A program made the translations under genes and the position numbers. Positions 43,428 through 52,220 of a stretch of 64,000 nt of DNA are shown one piece after another. Source of the stretch: an uncultured Algibacter sp. (GTDB lineage Bacteria; Bacteroidota; Bacteroidia; Flavobacteriales; Flavobacteriaceae). Below the pieces are notes generated by a model. That model was not told where the DNA came from. It ran no database searches and saw only the letters and a program-made list of their open reading frames with translations. Position 1 is the first letter of the stretch. The number at the start of each line of letters is the position of its first letter. Where the stretch lies: NCBI RefSeq assembly GCF_947495675.1, contig NZ_CANLZX010000004.1:174887-238886 (forward strand), given 5' to 3'.

Positions 43428-43969
43428 AAACAGAAAAAGCTATTGATGGTAAGTTAGTACAACAATTTCAATCTGGAAATAAAAATGCGTTGGCCCTATT
43501 AGTAAAGCGATGGCATAAAACGTTTTGCGAAAAAGCTTATTGGATAGTTAAAGATGCTGATGTTGCTAAAGATATTGCTCAAGATTCTTGGAGTATTATA
43601 ATTATTAAAATTAGTCATTTAAAAACTCCAGAAAGCTTTGGTAGTTGGGCGTTAAGAATTGTATATACTAAGTCTTTAGACTGGATTAAAGAGAACAATA
43701 AATTAAAAAATAATATTGATAATAAACATCAATTACAACATGTTTTTGATGAAGCGAGGGATAGTAGCGAATCAATAAAAGCCATATTATTAAAAACTAT
43801 TAAAACACTACCTGAGAACCAACAAATGGTTATTCGCTTATTTTATATGCAAGAATACTCATTAAAAGAGATTAGTACGATATTAAACATATCTGAAGGT
43901 ACAGTAAAGTCTAGATTATTTCATGCTAGAGAAAAATTAAAACAAATTTTAAAAACTTATAACTTATGA
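43376..43969 (+). CDS. ECF-type RNA polymerase sigma-70 factor
   Basis: The 197-residue protein has region 2 (AYWIVKDADVAKDIAQDSW) and region 4 (YSLKEISTILNISEGTVKSRLFHAREKLK) of an ECF sigma factor, with no region 1 or 3. The longest start is ATG 43376; the later ATG 43397 is also possible. Both overlap the upstream gene. Its stop overlaps the start of the DUF6768 gene. It should direct transcription of its own regulon, which is not visible here. Confidence 0.88.
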   Translation: MELLGEFMAVYTNKNWVKTEKAIDGKLVQQFQSGNKNALALLVKRWHKTFCEKAYWIVKDADVAKDIAQDSWSIIIIKISHLKTPESFGSWALRIVYTKSLDWIKENNKLKNNIDNKHQLQHVFDEARDSSESIKAILLKTIKTLPENQQMVIRLFYMQEYSLKEISTILNISEGTVKSRLFHAREKLKQILKTYNL

Positions 43970-44349
43970 AAAGTGATAAAGAAAGTATTGATAAACTTAT
44001 AAAAGAAACTTTAACAGAAGAAGAGGCTAAATTTTACGAAAATCTAGACGAACAAAACGTAATACAGATGATTGGTGGACTTTTTCAAGGGAAAAACAAA
44101 TGGTTGTTAGTATTGATGAATTTAGTAACGGTGATTTTTTTCGCATTATTTATTTATTGTTTAGTACAATTTTTTAATGTAGAATCTACTAAAGAGTTAT
44201 TGAAGTGGGCTTTAGGAAGCATTATTTTTTTAATTGGAGTAAGCATGCTAAAAGTTTTTGCATGGATGCAAATGGATAAAAATGCTATTATTAGAGAGAT
44301 TAAGCGTTTAGAACTGCAGCTTTCTTCGCTTTCTAGTAAACTGTCTTAG
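43966..44349 (+). CDS. DUF6768 family membrane protein, probable sigma-factor partner
   Basis: The 127-residue protein has an acidic N terminus (about 1-40) and two hydrophobic helices (about 44-66 and 76-98). ATG 43966 overlaps the sigma-factor stop (ATGA), so the two are coupled. The position after an ECF sigma factor and the soluble N terminus plus membrane part suggest an anti-sigma function. I see no zinc motif of a classic anti-sigma domain, so this remains inference. Confidence 0.75.
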   Translation: MKSDKESIDKLIKETLTEEEAKFYENLDEQNVIQMIGGLFQGKNKWLLVLMNLVTVIFFALFIYCLVQFFNVESTKELLKWALGSIIFLIGVSMLKVFAWMQMDKNAIIREIKRLELQLSSLSSKLS

Positions 44350-44358
44350 TTAAAAAAA

Positions 44359-44391
44359 AAGCTGCTTAGTCATAAAAAAACTAAGCAGCTT
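44359..44391. terminator. Terminator shared by sigma-factor operon and channel gene
   Basis: AAGCTGCTTAGT (44359-44370) pairs with ACTAAGCAGCTT (44380-44391), preceded by an A-run; it lies between convergent genes. Confidence 0.7.
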
Positions 44392-44415
44392 ACCATTAAT
44401 TGAGGTTAAGTATAA

Positions 44416-45585
44416 TTATTTTTTATTAAATTTTGTTAATATTTTGTCCATTTGCTTTCCAGCAGCTTCACGTCCACCCAATCCAAAAGATAAGATAATA
44501 GTTAAGGCAACTGTACCTAATGTTATACCAAAAGCAAGGTTGATAATTTCATCTGCAATACCCATAGTTCTTAATCCAATTGCCAAGAAAATAGAAAGGA
44601 TTGCTATTCTTATAATAGAAGCCACAAAACTATTATTATCGCTTTTTGCAAAATTGTTGGCAGCAATAGTTGCAATCCAATTTCCAATAGCTAAAATAAC
44701 AAGTCCAAATAATATTTTACCAGCATAGTTTGTTATGGTATATATAATATCTGATAAATGAGTAAATTCTAATTTCTCTACAGCAGTTGTAAGACCAAAT
44801 AAAATGATGAAAAAGTAAACTAAATTCCCAATAACCTTTACAAGGTTTGTGTTTCCTGTAATTGATGATAAACCTGCTTTATTAAAGAAGTTATTAAGGT
44901 TCATGCTGTTTAATAAGTCTTTAACAAGTTCGCTTAAAAAGCGCCCACCTACAACAAAAAGAATAAGTATTAATGCCGCTACAATTACTTTAGGAATTGC
45001 GCTAAAGAAATCTTTTAACATAGTTGTAGCTGGTTCTGATATAGAATCCATATTCAAAATATTAAAAGCTGAAATTAATAAAGGAATAAATATAAAAATG
45101 AATACAACTTTTTTAATAACATTAACAAAATCAATATTTTCTGGTAATTTTAATTTAGGTACTAATTTTTGTATTGAATCTCCAGAAAGTTCTACTAATT
45201 CTGAAATTATAGTTGCCAACATATACCCAATATAGCAAACTAAGCCAGCACCAACTATATTTGGTAAAAACCCTGCAAATTCATTTAGCATATTTTTTAA
45301 CGGATCAAGCACATTACTCATACCTAGTTTTTCTAATGCTAAAGTGAAAACAAATATCATTACTAAAAAGTAAACAAGTTTGCTTACAAATTTTGAAATA
45401 CTAATTTTCGAATTTTTTATTTTATCATCAATACCAGTTTTCTTAAGTAATTTTGAAACAACTCTTTTAAGTAGGCCAGCTATAAACCAACCAATAATAA
45501 TTATTATTATAGCAGCTAAAGCACTTGATAAATTACCTCCTATAGATTGAGAAAGATTGTCTAATACATTTGATAAATAGTCCAT
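44416..45585 (-). CDS. TM-helix-repeat mechanosensitive ion channel family protein
   Basis: The 389-residue protein repeats a pattern of a long amphipathic/transmembrane helix with PxVIxAxxxxxxGxxxxxxL features (LPNIVGAGLVCYIGYMLA, IPKVIVAALILILFVVGGRF), as in the conserved TM-helix proteins related to MscS (CmpX type). The C terminus (LALAFG-like NLAFGITLGTVALTIILSFG, then GGREAAGK) matches the pore helix side of MscS. It should sit in the inner membrane and respond to tension, but it lacks the cytoplasmic MscS cage. It is monocistronic. Confidence 0.82.
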   Translation of the reverse strand: MDYLSNVLDNLSQSIGGNLSSALAAIIIIIIGWFIAGLLKRVVSKLLKKTGIDDKIKNSKISISKFVSKLVYFLVMIFVFTLALEKLGMSNVLDPLKNMLNEFAGFLPNIVGAGLVCYIGYMLATIISELVELSGDSIQKLVPKLKLPENIDFVNVIKKVVFIFIFIPLLISAFNILNMDSISEPATTMLKDFFSAIPKVIVAALILILFVVGGRFLSELVKDLLNSMNLNNFFNKAGLSSITGNTNLVKVIGNLVYFFIILFGLTTAVEKLEFTHLSDIIYTITNYAGKILFGLVILAIGNWIATIAANNFAKSDNNSFVASIIRIAILSIFLAIGLRTMGIADEIINLAFGITLGTVALTIILSFGLGGREAAGKQMDKILTKFNKK

Positions 45586-45777
45586 GATTTTAATTTTTTT
45601 AATGGTTATAGTTGTAAGTTAGACCCATATAAAAACGAAAAGGTACATTATATTTTATTTTTTATTTATTTTCGCATCTTCTAGGGATGATTTCTCTCCC
45701 ACGCTGAATTTTCGAAACTCATCGAAAGGATAAAGGTGCAGAAGGAATTGCATATTTTTAATTTAAAACTTTTTAAA

Positions 45778-47058
45778 ATGGCAATTTTAGACCAATTAAC
45801 TTCGCAACAAGCGATAGATTTAGAAAACAAGTATGGTGCACACAATTACCATCCATTACCTGTAGTGTTAAACAAAGGAGAAGGTGTGTATGTTTGGGAT
45901 GTAGAAGGAAAAAAATATTATGATTTTTTATCTGCATACTCTGCCGTAAACCAAGGGCACTGTCATCCTAAAATAGTGAATGCAATGATTCAACAAGCGC
46001 AAACACTAACATTAACTTCAAGAGCATTTCATAACGATATGTTAGGGAAATTCGAAAAATTTGCTTGCGAGTTTTTTGGGTTCGACAAACTTTTACCAAT
46101 GAATACTGGTGCTGAAGCAGTTGAAACAGCTTTAAAACTATGTAGAAAATGGGCTTACGAGGTAAAAGGGATTGATGAAAATAAAGCAGAAATTATTGTT
46201 TGCGAAAATAATTTTCATGGTAGAACTACCACCATTATTTCTTTTTCTAATGATCCTGTAGCACGTAAAAATTTTGGCCCTTATACCAAGGGGTTTATTA
46301 AAATAGGGTACGATAATTTAGAAGCTCTAGAAACAGTATTGGAGAATAACCCTAACGTAGCTGGTTTTTTAGTAGAACCTATTCAAGGTGAAGCAGGTGT
46401 ATATGTTCCTAGTGATGATTATTTAGTAAAAGCAAAAGCACTTTGTGAAAAATATAATGTTTTATTTATAGCTGATGAAGTACAAACAGGTATTGCTAGA
46501 ACAGGGCGTTTATTGGCTACTTGTGGTAACTGTTCTTGTGAAAATAAAAATTGTGAGAATACACCAGATGTAAAACCAGATGTTTTAATTCTTGGAAAAG
46601 CTATTAGTGGTGGAGTGTACCCAGTTTCTGCAGTATTAGCTAATGATAGTGTAATGAACGTTATTAAACCAGGAAATCACGGGAGTACGTTTGGTGGTAA
46701 CCCTATTGCTGCTGCTGTAGCTATGGCAGCACTAGAGGTTGTAAGAGATGAAAATCTTGCAGAAAACGCTTATAAGTTAGGTGATTTATTTAGAAGTGAA
46801 TTAAATAAATATATAGAAACTAGTAGTATTGTTAATCTTGTAAGAGGTAAAGGATTACTTAACGCTATTTTAATTAATGATACTGAAGATAGCGATACAG
46901 CATGGAATATTTGTTTGGCATTACGCGATAATGGATTATTAGCCAAACCAACGCATGGTAATATTATTCGTTTTGCGCCTCCTTTAGTGATGACTGAAAA
47001 TCAGTTAATGGACTGTGTCAATATCATTACCAAAACGCTTAAACAATTTGAAAAATAA
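45778..47058 (+). CDS. rocD: Ornithine--oxo-acid aminotransferase with Cys-rich insert
   Basis: I choose ATG 45778 ([13 protein letters not shown]), not an in-frame GTG at 45736. The 426-residue PLP enzyme converts ornithine and 2-oxoglutarate to glutamate semialdehyde and glutamate. Signatures are [33 protein letters not shown] and the PLP lysine in LGKAISGG (about 274). Unusually, residues 249-259 hold Cys249, Cys252, Cys254 and Cys259 ([11 protein letters not shown]), absent from well-known ornithine aminotransferases; it precedes the PLP lysine by about 20 residues. The leader 45661-45777 has a few weak stems and no riboswitch that I recognise. Confidence 0.9.
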   Translation: MAILDQLTSQQAIDLENKYGAHNYHPLPVVLNKGEGVYVWDVEGKKYYDFLSAYSAVNQGHCHPKIVNAMIQQAQTLTLTSRAFHNDMLGKFEKFACEFFGFDKLLPMNTGAEAVETALKLCRKWAYEVKGIDENKAEIIVCENNFHGRTTTIISFSNDPVARKNFGPYTKGFIKIGYDNLEALETVLENNPNVAGFLVEPIQGEAGVYVPSDDYLVKAKALCEKYNVLFIADEVQTGIARTGRLLATCGNCSCENKNCENTPDVKPDVLILGKAISGGVYPVSAVLANDSVMNVIKPGNHGSTFGGNPIAAAVAMAALEVVRDENLAENAYKLGDLFRSELNKYIETSSIVNLVRGKGLLNAILINDTEDSDTAWNICLALRDNGLLAKPTHGNIIRFAPPLVMTENQLMDCVNIITKTLKQFEK

Positions 47059-47066
47059 ATAATTAT

Positions 47067-47516
47067 ATGTACCAAAAATCGGCTTTTGAAAGTTTTGAAT
47101 TGGAAGTAAATGAAGATATTAGAGGCTATTTAAACGAAACAGCTAAATGGTCATACTTTTTGTCAATTCTTGGTTTTATAGGAATTGGTTTTATGGTTTT
47201 AGGTGGTATAGGTGTTAGTCTTTATACTGGTATGAATCAAGTAGGAGGTACTGGTGCTTATGCATTAGGATATTCTGCAGGAGTTGGAATTGTTTATATT
47301 GTTTTAGCACTCGTTTATTTATTTCCGGTTTTGTATCTTTTTAAATTTTCTAATAAAATGAAACAAGCTTTAAAGTTGAAAAATAATGAAGCTTTTAAAT
47401 TGGCCTTTTTAAATTTAAAATCTCATTATAAATTTATGGGTATTTTTACTATTGTTGTTTTTTCGATTTATTTTTTAGTTATCATAGGTGTGGCAATTAG
47501 TACTGCTTTATTCTAA
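47067..47516 (+). CDS. DUF5362 family membrane protein
   Basis: The 149-residue protein has a soluble N terminus (SFELEVNEDIRGYLNETAKW) and four hydrophobic segments; the second helix pair contains many Gly (GGIGVSLY, LGYSAGVGIVYIV). The family is common in Bacteroidota and of unknown role. It begins 8 nt after the rocD stop, so it may be co-transcribed. Confidence 0.8.
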   Translation: MYQKSAFESFELEVNEDIRGYLNETAKWSYFLSILGFIGIGFMVLGGIGVSLYTGMNQVGGTGAYALGYSAGVGIVYIVLALVYLFPVLYLFKFSNKMKQALKLKNNEAFKLAFLNLKSHYKFMGIFTIVVFSIYFLVIIGVAISTALF

Positions 47517-47540
47517 TAAATTGAGTAAACGTTAAATTAT

Positions 47541-47570
47541 AAAAAAAGCGACCATTTGGTCGCTTTTTTT
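47541..47570. terminator. Bidirectional terminator after the DUF5362 gene
   Basis: AAAAAAAGCGACCA (47541-47554) pairs perfectly with 47557-47570; the T-run is on both strands. It serves the converging genes. Confidence 0.88.
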
Positions 47571-47588
47571 ATATAATTTGAAATGAAA

Positions 47589-47915
47589 TTATTGGTTTTG
47601 ATATTGTTCCATCATTTCTTGTGATTGTCTCATCATTTCATCCCATCCAATTGTTGAAATTTGATAAATAGTATAAATAAGATAAAGGATGTTTATAACT
47701 AATATAACTAAAGCAACAGTTTTTGCCGTATCCATTGCTTTTACACTTGATGTGTCAAAATTTTCAGGGTTAAGTTTTGCTTCTTTTAATTTACTAGTTG
47801 CAATAAAAAAAGCAATACCTGCTAAAATAAATCCGAAACCGCCCATACAGCAGCATAAAAGGCCTAAAATTGCTAATACGTAGACAAGGGTTGGATTGAG
47901 TTTTTGTTGTTCCAT
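47589..47915 (-). CDS. CCC-motif membrane protein
   Basis: The 108-residue protein has three consecutive cysteines in the first helix (GLLCCCMGGFGFILAG) and a second helix (VALVILVINILYLIYTIYQI); the C terminus is Gln/Met rich. This matches the CCC-motif small membrane proteins of flavobacteria. It follows the DUF2752 gene by 9 nt and is likely co-transcribed. The function is unknown. Confidence 0.85.
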   Translation of the reverse strand: MEQQKLNPTLVYVLAILGLLCCCMGGFGFILAGIAFFIATSKLKEAKLNPENFDTSSVKAMDTAKTVALVILVINILYLIYTIYQISTIGWDEMMRQSQEMMEQYQNQ

Positions 47916-47924
47916 GTGTGATTT

Positions 47925-48200
47925 TTAATTGGTTATTTTTATAATATAACTTGTTATAATTGTTGCAACAGTTAAAATAGCTAAAGCACCAATTATTTTG
48001 TTTGAATTTTTAAATTTAAAGAAAATATTTAATCCAATAAATAAAAATAAAGTAATTAAGCTATAAATAGCAGGATATATTTGAAATGCAGCTACAAATT
48101 CACCTTCAAAAATTAAAGCTATAGAACGTTGTATGCCACATCCCATACATTCAACTCCTAGAAGTTTTTTATTTAAACAAGGGAGCATGTATTTTTCCAT
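47925..48200 (-). CDS. DUF2752 domain-containing membrane protein
   Basis: The 91-residue protein has the family motif GVECMGCGIQRSI (Cys-X2-Cys-X-x-QR) near the N terminus and two later hydrophobic segments. DUF2752 proteins are small membrane proteins of unknown role found beside CD225/CCC-type proteins, as here. Confidence 0.88.
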   Translation of the reverse strand: MEKYMLPCLNKKLLGVECMGCGIQRSIALIFEGEFVAAFQIYPAIYSLITLFLFIGLNIFFKFKNSNKIIGALAILTVATIITSYIIKITN

Positions 48201-48270
48201 TTTATTGTAAAAATCAAATATTATATGGCTAAAATACTAAAAGTGTACTAAGAAAATTATAAGCAGTATT

Positions 48271-50148
48271 TTAATTTCTGTTAGCAACTACAATTTTTTT
48301 GCTAAGAACTTGATTGTCTTCTAAGTTGATTTTAACAATGTAAACGCCATCACTAAGTGATTTTGTAGAAATAGAATGATTTTGTTTGTTGGATGCTATG
48401 AAAGTATTGATAACTTGTTTTCCAGAAACATCAAATAAACTCAATGATTTAATGTTTAAGTTATTTGGGTTTAAAAGCGATAATTGAGAAATAGTATTGT
48501 TTTGAAATATTTTAAAATTGTTAAAAGTATTTTCTGCAGTACTTAAAATAGCAGTTTCTTTAAAAGTAATTTCAAAACGTTCGTTATACACGCCAGCATC
48601 TAATTTAATATTAAATGTATCGTTTTTAATATCTGTATAGATATTGGTTTCATTATCATATATATATATGTTTACATATTCTGGTACACCTTTAAGTGTA
48701 TTAATTTTTATGATAAATTCTGTATTGTTAGTTGAGGCTTTTAATCCTAAAGGTAATCTCGTGTCATCATTATAATTAATGGATTTTATTACAAGTTCTT
48801 TTTCATTAGAAATGATGTAAGCGTCAGAGCTTAGTTCGTTTATATTTGCACCATCAAAAAAGCGATTAAAAGTGTTATTATTAGGTGTGTTTTGTCTAAA
48901 CGCAATAACATTTTCTTTGTAATACGTGTTATTTATATGTGTATGAATTCTTATTTCTGGAATTATTGTTGGGTTTTCAATTATAGACTTATAATCAACA
49001 CCATTGTGAGACATTACAACTACTTTATTGGACTCTTTTGTCGTTTTAGATTTTTTTGATTTTGCAAAAACCGCACCATTACCACCTGGTGTTGAGTCTT
49101 CTGGTAAATATACACGCATAGAGTTATCAAAAGTAGCAATGCCTCCAGGACCATTGCTTTGAATAACAAAACCTTGACCAACGGCTGCAAAACGTCTGGA
49201 ATTATTTAAACTAAAATTAGTAGTATTTTCAGTTGTAATTATGTTGTTACTTCCATCTCCATTATAGTTTTCAAAAGCTGCAGTTGTATATGTGCCATTA
49301 TCAAGTAAATCACTTAAATCTCCTGGTGTATAAACTCCGTATCCTCCTTCGTAATCTGCCAAATAATGTGAGTTTTTAGCTTTTTGCTCCCAAAAAAATA
49401 TTTCACCACTTAAGTTTGTTTGGTTTGTTGCAGAATTAACAAAAAACAGCTTTAAATCTAAAGTAGATGGGTATGGATTTCCTGTTAAAGTTTCAGCAGT
49501 ATTTAATGTACCTGATGTTGGTTGGTTATCGGTTCCATCAAAAGCACAACTTACTGTAATTGTACCATTATTTGGTCTACCTCTAAAATCTAAAACATTA
49601 TTAGCATTTGGGCTTCCTTTTAAAGTAAAACCATAACCAGTTCCAGCATTACCTGTATCGAATATTTGATTCCAACTGTAATAGCCTTCACCATCTTTTA
49701 AGGTATACAGCCAATAATTAGAAAGCTCAGTTGCGGTTCCTTCATAGGCAGTTGTATATAAATATGCCGTCGAGTTTACATTTGATAAATCTGTATGGTC
49801 TGCAGGATCATAAATGTTAGACCCATTAAAATCTACATTAGCTTGAGTTGTCCCATCAACAGGAACGCCAACTGGTGAACAAAAATAATTGTATTCATAT
49901 ACACCTGTTGTTTGGTTCTGATAGATTGAAAGTGCTCCTAAATCTGAATTTTTTGTATCTGTATTTTGAATTAATTGAGCATCTCCTCTAAAATATAGAT
50001 TTGATGTTGCGGTTTCAAGTCTAATATCATTGTTTACAAATAACACAATATCTTTAGCGTATAAATAGCTATTGTCATCAACATATAAATCTTGACCAAA
50101 GGTGAAATTGTAGGTAAAAAGCGACAATAAAATAATTTTTTTAAACAT
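48271..50148 (-). CDS. T9SS type A sorting domain protein
   Basis: The 625-residue protein has a signal peptide (about 1-18, ending FTFGQ) and a C-terminal type A sorting domain (about 545-625: IFQNNTISQLSLLN, SLFDVSGKQVINTF, LSDGVYIVKINLE, SKKIVVANRN). The body is beta-rich with Asn/Gly/Thr, without an enzyme motif that I recognise. It should be exported by Sec and secreted or anchored by type IX secretion. It is monocistronic. Confidence 0.88.
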   Translation of the reverse strand: MFKKIILLSLFTYNFTFGQDLYVDDNSYLYAKDIVLFVNNDIRLETATSNLYFRGDAQLIQNTDTKNSDLGALSIYQNQTTGVYEYNYFCSPVGVPVDGTTQANVDFNGSNIYDPADHTDLSNVNSTAYLYTTAYEGTATELSNYWLYTLKDGEGYYSWNQIFDTGNAGTGYGFTLKGSPNANNVLDFRGRPNNGTITVSCAFDGTDNQPTSGTLNTAETLTGNPYPSTLDLKLFFVNSATNQTNLSGEIFFWEQKAKNSHYLADYEGGYGVYTPGDLSDLLDNGTYTTAAFENYNGDGSNNIITTENTTNFSLNNSRRFAAVGQGFVIQSNGPGGIATFDNSMRVYLPEDSTPGGNGAVFAKSKKSKTTKESNKVVVMSHNGVDYKSIIENPTIIPEIRIHTHINNTYYKENVIAFRQNTPNNNTFNRFFDGANINELSSDAYIISNEKELVIKSINYNDDTRLPLGLKASTNNTEFIIKINTLKGVPEYVNIYIYDNETNIYTDIKNDTFNIKLDAGVYNERFEITFKETAILSTAENTFNNFKIFQNNTISQLSLLNPNNLNIKSLSLFDVSGKQVINTFIASNKQNHSISTKSLSDGVYIVKINLEDNQVLSKKIVVANRN

Positions 50149-50409
50149 AGATTTGGGGTCGTTGTCTTGTTACAAATATAAGTTTTTTATTTCATATAAT
50201 TTATTTCAAGTCTTAATGTGAATAGTATCGATCTCTGGATTTCTTCCTATAATGTATTAAATTTAAGGTAAAATGTATTTTTTAATGTAATTTGCAATTC
50301 TTATTTTGATATAAAATAAATTCATGGAACTTTGGTAAAAAAAGTCTTTTTGCTAGTTGAAAAACATTTAAAGTTACATGTTACATTGGAAAAGAATAAT
50401 TATTAACTC

Positions 50410-50598
50410 ATGAAATATTTAAACTATATTTTAATTATTATTGGTGCTTTTATTGCTATGTATGCTAAAACTGGTACAGATCAAAATCAATATATCTTAA
50501 TTGGGGGTATAGTTTTGCTCATGATTGGTGTTTATAGGATTTCTAGAAACATACCTAGCAGAAACGATAATGATTTAAATAACCCAGACAACGATTAA
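50410..50598 (+). CDS. Small membrane protein upstream of Smr (hypothetical)
   Basis: The 62-residue protein has two hydrophobic segments (about 4-19 and 28-43) and an acidic/Asn-rich tail (NDNDLNNPDND). It ends 2 nt before the Smr gene, so the two are co-transcribed. I do not recognise a family. Confidence 0.72.
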   Translation: MKYLNYILIIIGAFIAMYAKTGTDQNQYILIGGIVLLMIGVYRISRNIPSRNDNDLNNPDND

Positions 50599-50600
50599 TT

Positions 50601-51164
50601 ATGGCATTTACCTTGGGTGATTATGTATTGGTATTAGATGAAGATCTATCTGGTGTTGTTAAAAAAGTAAAGGGTAATACCATTTCTATTGAAACTGATG
50701 ATGGATTTTTATTAGAATTTCAAGCTAATGAATTAGTATTAAAAGATAGAAAAGAAACTATAGCTAATCAGATATTTTCTAGTGTAACAATTGATGCAAT
50801 AGTATCTGAGAAAGAAATTCCTAAACGAAAGAATCAACCAAAAACGCGTGCTAAAGACAGATATGAACCTACAATGGAAGTAGATTTACATATTAATCAA
50901 TTGGTTAAATCATCAAGAGGTATGTCTAATCACGATATGTTATCTCTACAATTAGATACTGCAAAACACAAACTTGAATATGCTATAAATAAGCGCATTC
51001 AAAAAATAGTATTTATACATGGCGTAGGTGAGGGAGTTTTAAAAATGGAGCTAGAATATTTATTTGGTAGATATAATAATGTTAAATATTATGATGCCAA
51101 TTACCAAAAATATGGTTTAGGTGCTACAGAAGTTTATATTTATCAAAATGTGTCTAAAAATTAA
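50601..51164 (+). CDS. Smr-domain protein (MutS2-like C-terminal nuclease domain)
   Basis: The 187-residue protein has an N-terminal SH3-like part (FTLGDYVLVLDEDLSG) and a Smr domain with VDLHINQL (about 95-102), IVFIHGVGEGVLK (about 135-147) and a C-terminal GLGATEVYI strand. Smr domains nick DNA or RNA (for example in ribosome rescue or branched DNA). Its last 4 nt overlap the end of the opposite gene. Confidence 0.85.
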   Translation: MAFTLGDYVLVLDEDLSGVVKKVKGNTISIETDDGFLLEFQANELVLKDRKETIANQIFSSVTIDAIVSEKEIPKRKNQPKTRAKDRYEPTMEVDLHINQLVKSSRGMSNHDMLSLQLDTAKHKLEYAINKRIQKIVFIHGVGEGVLKMELEYLFGRYNNVKYYDANYQKYGLGATEVYIYQNVSKN

Positions 51165-52084
51165 GGAAAACTTGGTGTTACCTTTCTAGAGTCAGTTGTA
51201 CTGCTGTCATCTAAAGAACCAAAATCAAAAACATCTAAAGAGATTAACTCTAAATCTATATCAGAAATGATTAGAGATACATCGTAAGTTTGCGTAATTG
51301 TATGCTCTCTATATGCAGTAGCTTCAGGACCACCTAAATTAGCGACGTCTTTATTTAAATAATCAGCTAATTCGCTTACTGTGAAATCGTTAGCAGGGTT
51401 TTGGTCTTGGCTGTCATTTTCTTCATCTCTAGTGTCAATACCATCGCCATCATCATCAGTATCTAAATAATCTGGAATACCATCACCATCAGTATCTAAA
51501 GCATCTGATAAATCTCCATCTCCATTTGGGTCTGGGTCTTCATTTTTAGTTAAAATATTGTCACCATCATCATCAGCATCTATAAAGTCTGGTAAACCAT
51601 CACCATCAGTATCATCATCTTCCAAGTCTCCATTATTATTTCTATCTTCTAATGCTGCAGGGATACCATCATTATCATCTTCAGTTAAAATGGTGCTTAA
51701 AAAGGCAGTACCACTAGTGCTTTCAATATCTTTAGTTATAACAACTTCAGAGTTTGGTATTACATTACAAAACAAATCACTTGGTAAAGAGGCGTTACTA
51801 TAAGTACGGTAGTTAAAAGGGTTTGTGGAGCTTATTGTGTAAGTTTGTTCAAAAATACCATCTTCATCAACATTAAAAATATCATCATAATCAACATTAT
51901 TTAATTTTAATGATAAAGATTCAGAAGGGTCGTTTTTAGTTTTATAAAAAACCAAAGCATTGCCACCATCGCAAACTTCAAAAGTCTCCTCAAAATCTAA
52001 TTCAACAGTAATAATATCTCCGTCATCACAAGAATGAAGTAATAATATATTTAGGAGTATAAAAACAGAATATAACTTTCGCAT
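51161..52084 (-). CDS. Lipoprotein with calcium-binding acidic repeats
   Basis: The 307-residue protein has a lipoprotein signal (LLLHSC, Cys19). Its middle (about 135-225) holds several thrombospondin type 3-like calcium loops, such as DTDGDGLPDFIDADDDGD and DTDGDGIPDYLDTDDDGD. The end lacks a T9SS domain. It should be anchored at a membrane and bind Ca2+ in the repeat region. Partner and role are unknown. It is convergent with the Smr gene (4-nt overlap). Confidence 0.85.
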   Translation of the reverse strand: MRKLYSVFILLNILLLHSCDDGDIITVELDFEETFEVCDGGNALVFYKTKNDPSESLSLKLNNVDYDDIFNVDEDGIFEQTYTISSTNPFNYRTYSNASLPSDLFCNVIPNSEVVITKDIESTSGTAFLSTILTEDDNDGIPAALEDRNNNGDLEDDDTDGDGLPDFIDADDDGDNILTKNEDPDPNGDGDLSDALDTDGDGIPDYLDTDDDGDGIDTRDEENDSQDQNPANDFTVSELADYLNKDVANLGGPEATAYREHTITQTYDVSLIISDIDLELISLDVFDFGSLDDSSTTDSRKVTPSFP

Positions 52085-52137
52085 TGCATTTGGGTTTTAA
52101 GCAAAAATAATAGAATTGTTATTTATAACGTGGAATA

Positions 52138-52167
52138 TTGATAATAATTTTATTTGAATTATTTTTG
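52138..52167 (+). promoter_or_regulatory. Bacteroidota-type promoter upstream of cysteine desulfurase
   Basis: A -33-like TTG at 52138-52140 and a -7 TATTTTTG at 52160-52167 (fits TAnnTTTG) are 19 nt apart. The predicted start is about 45 nt before ATG 52221. Confidence 0.5.
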
Positions 52168-52220
52168 GTCCTCAAAGCTATTTAATTATTAAATGGCATA
52201 GTATAATTATACTCAATTAA

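Noticed and set aside
45661..45777. Riboswitch in front of ornithine aminotransferase
   Set aside because: Only short weak stems (for example TTTCG/CGAAA) are present, and none of the riboswitch consensus sequences that I know fits.
51380..51640. DNA tandem repeat array
   Set aside because: The repetition is explained by calcium-loop codons in the lipoprotein gene.
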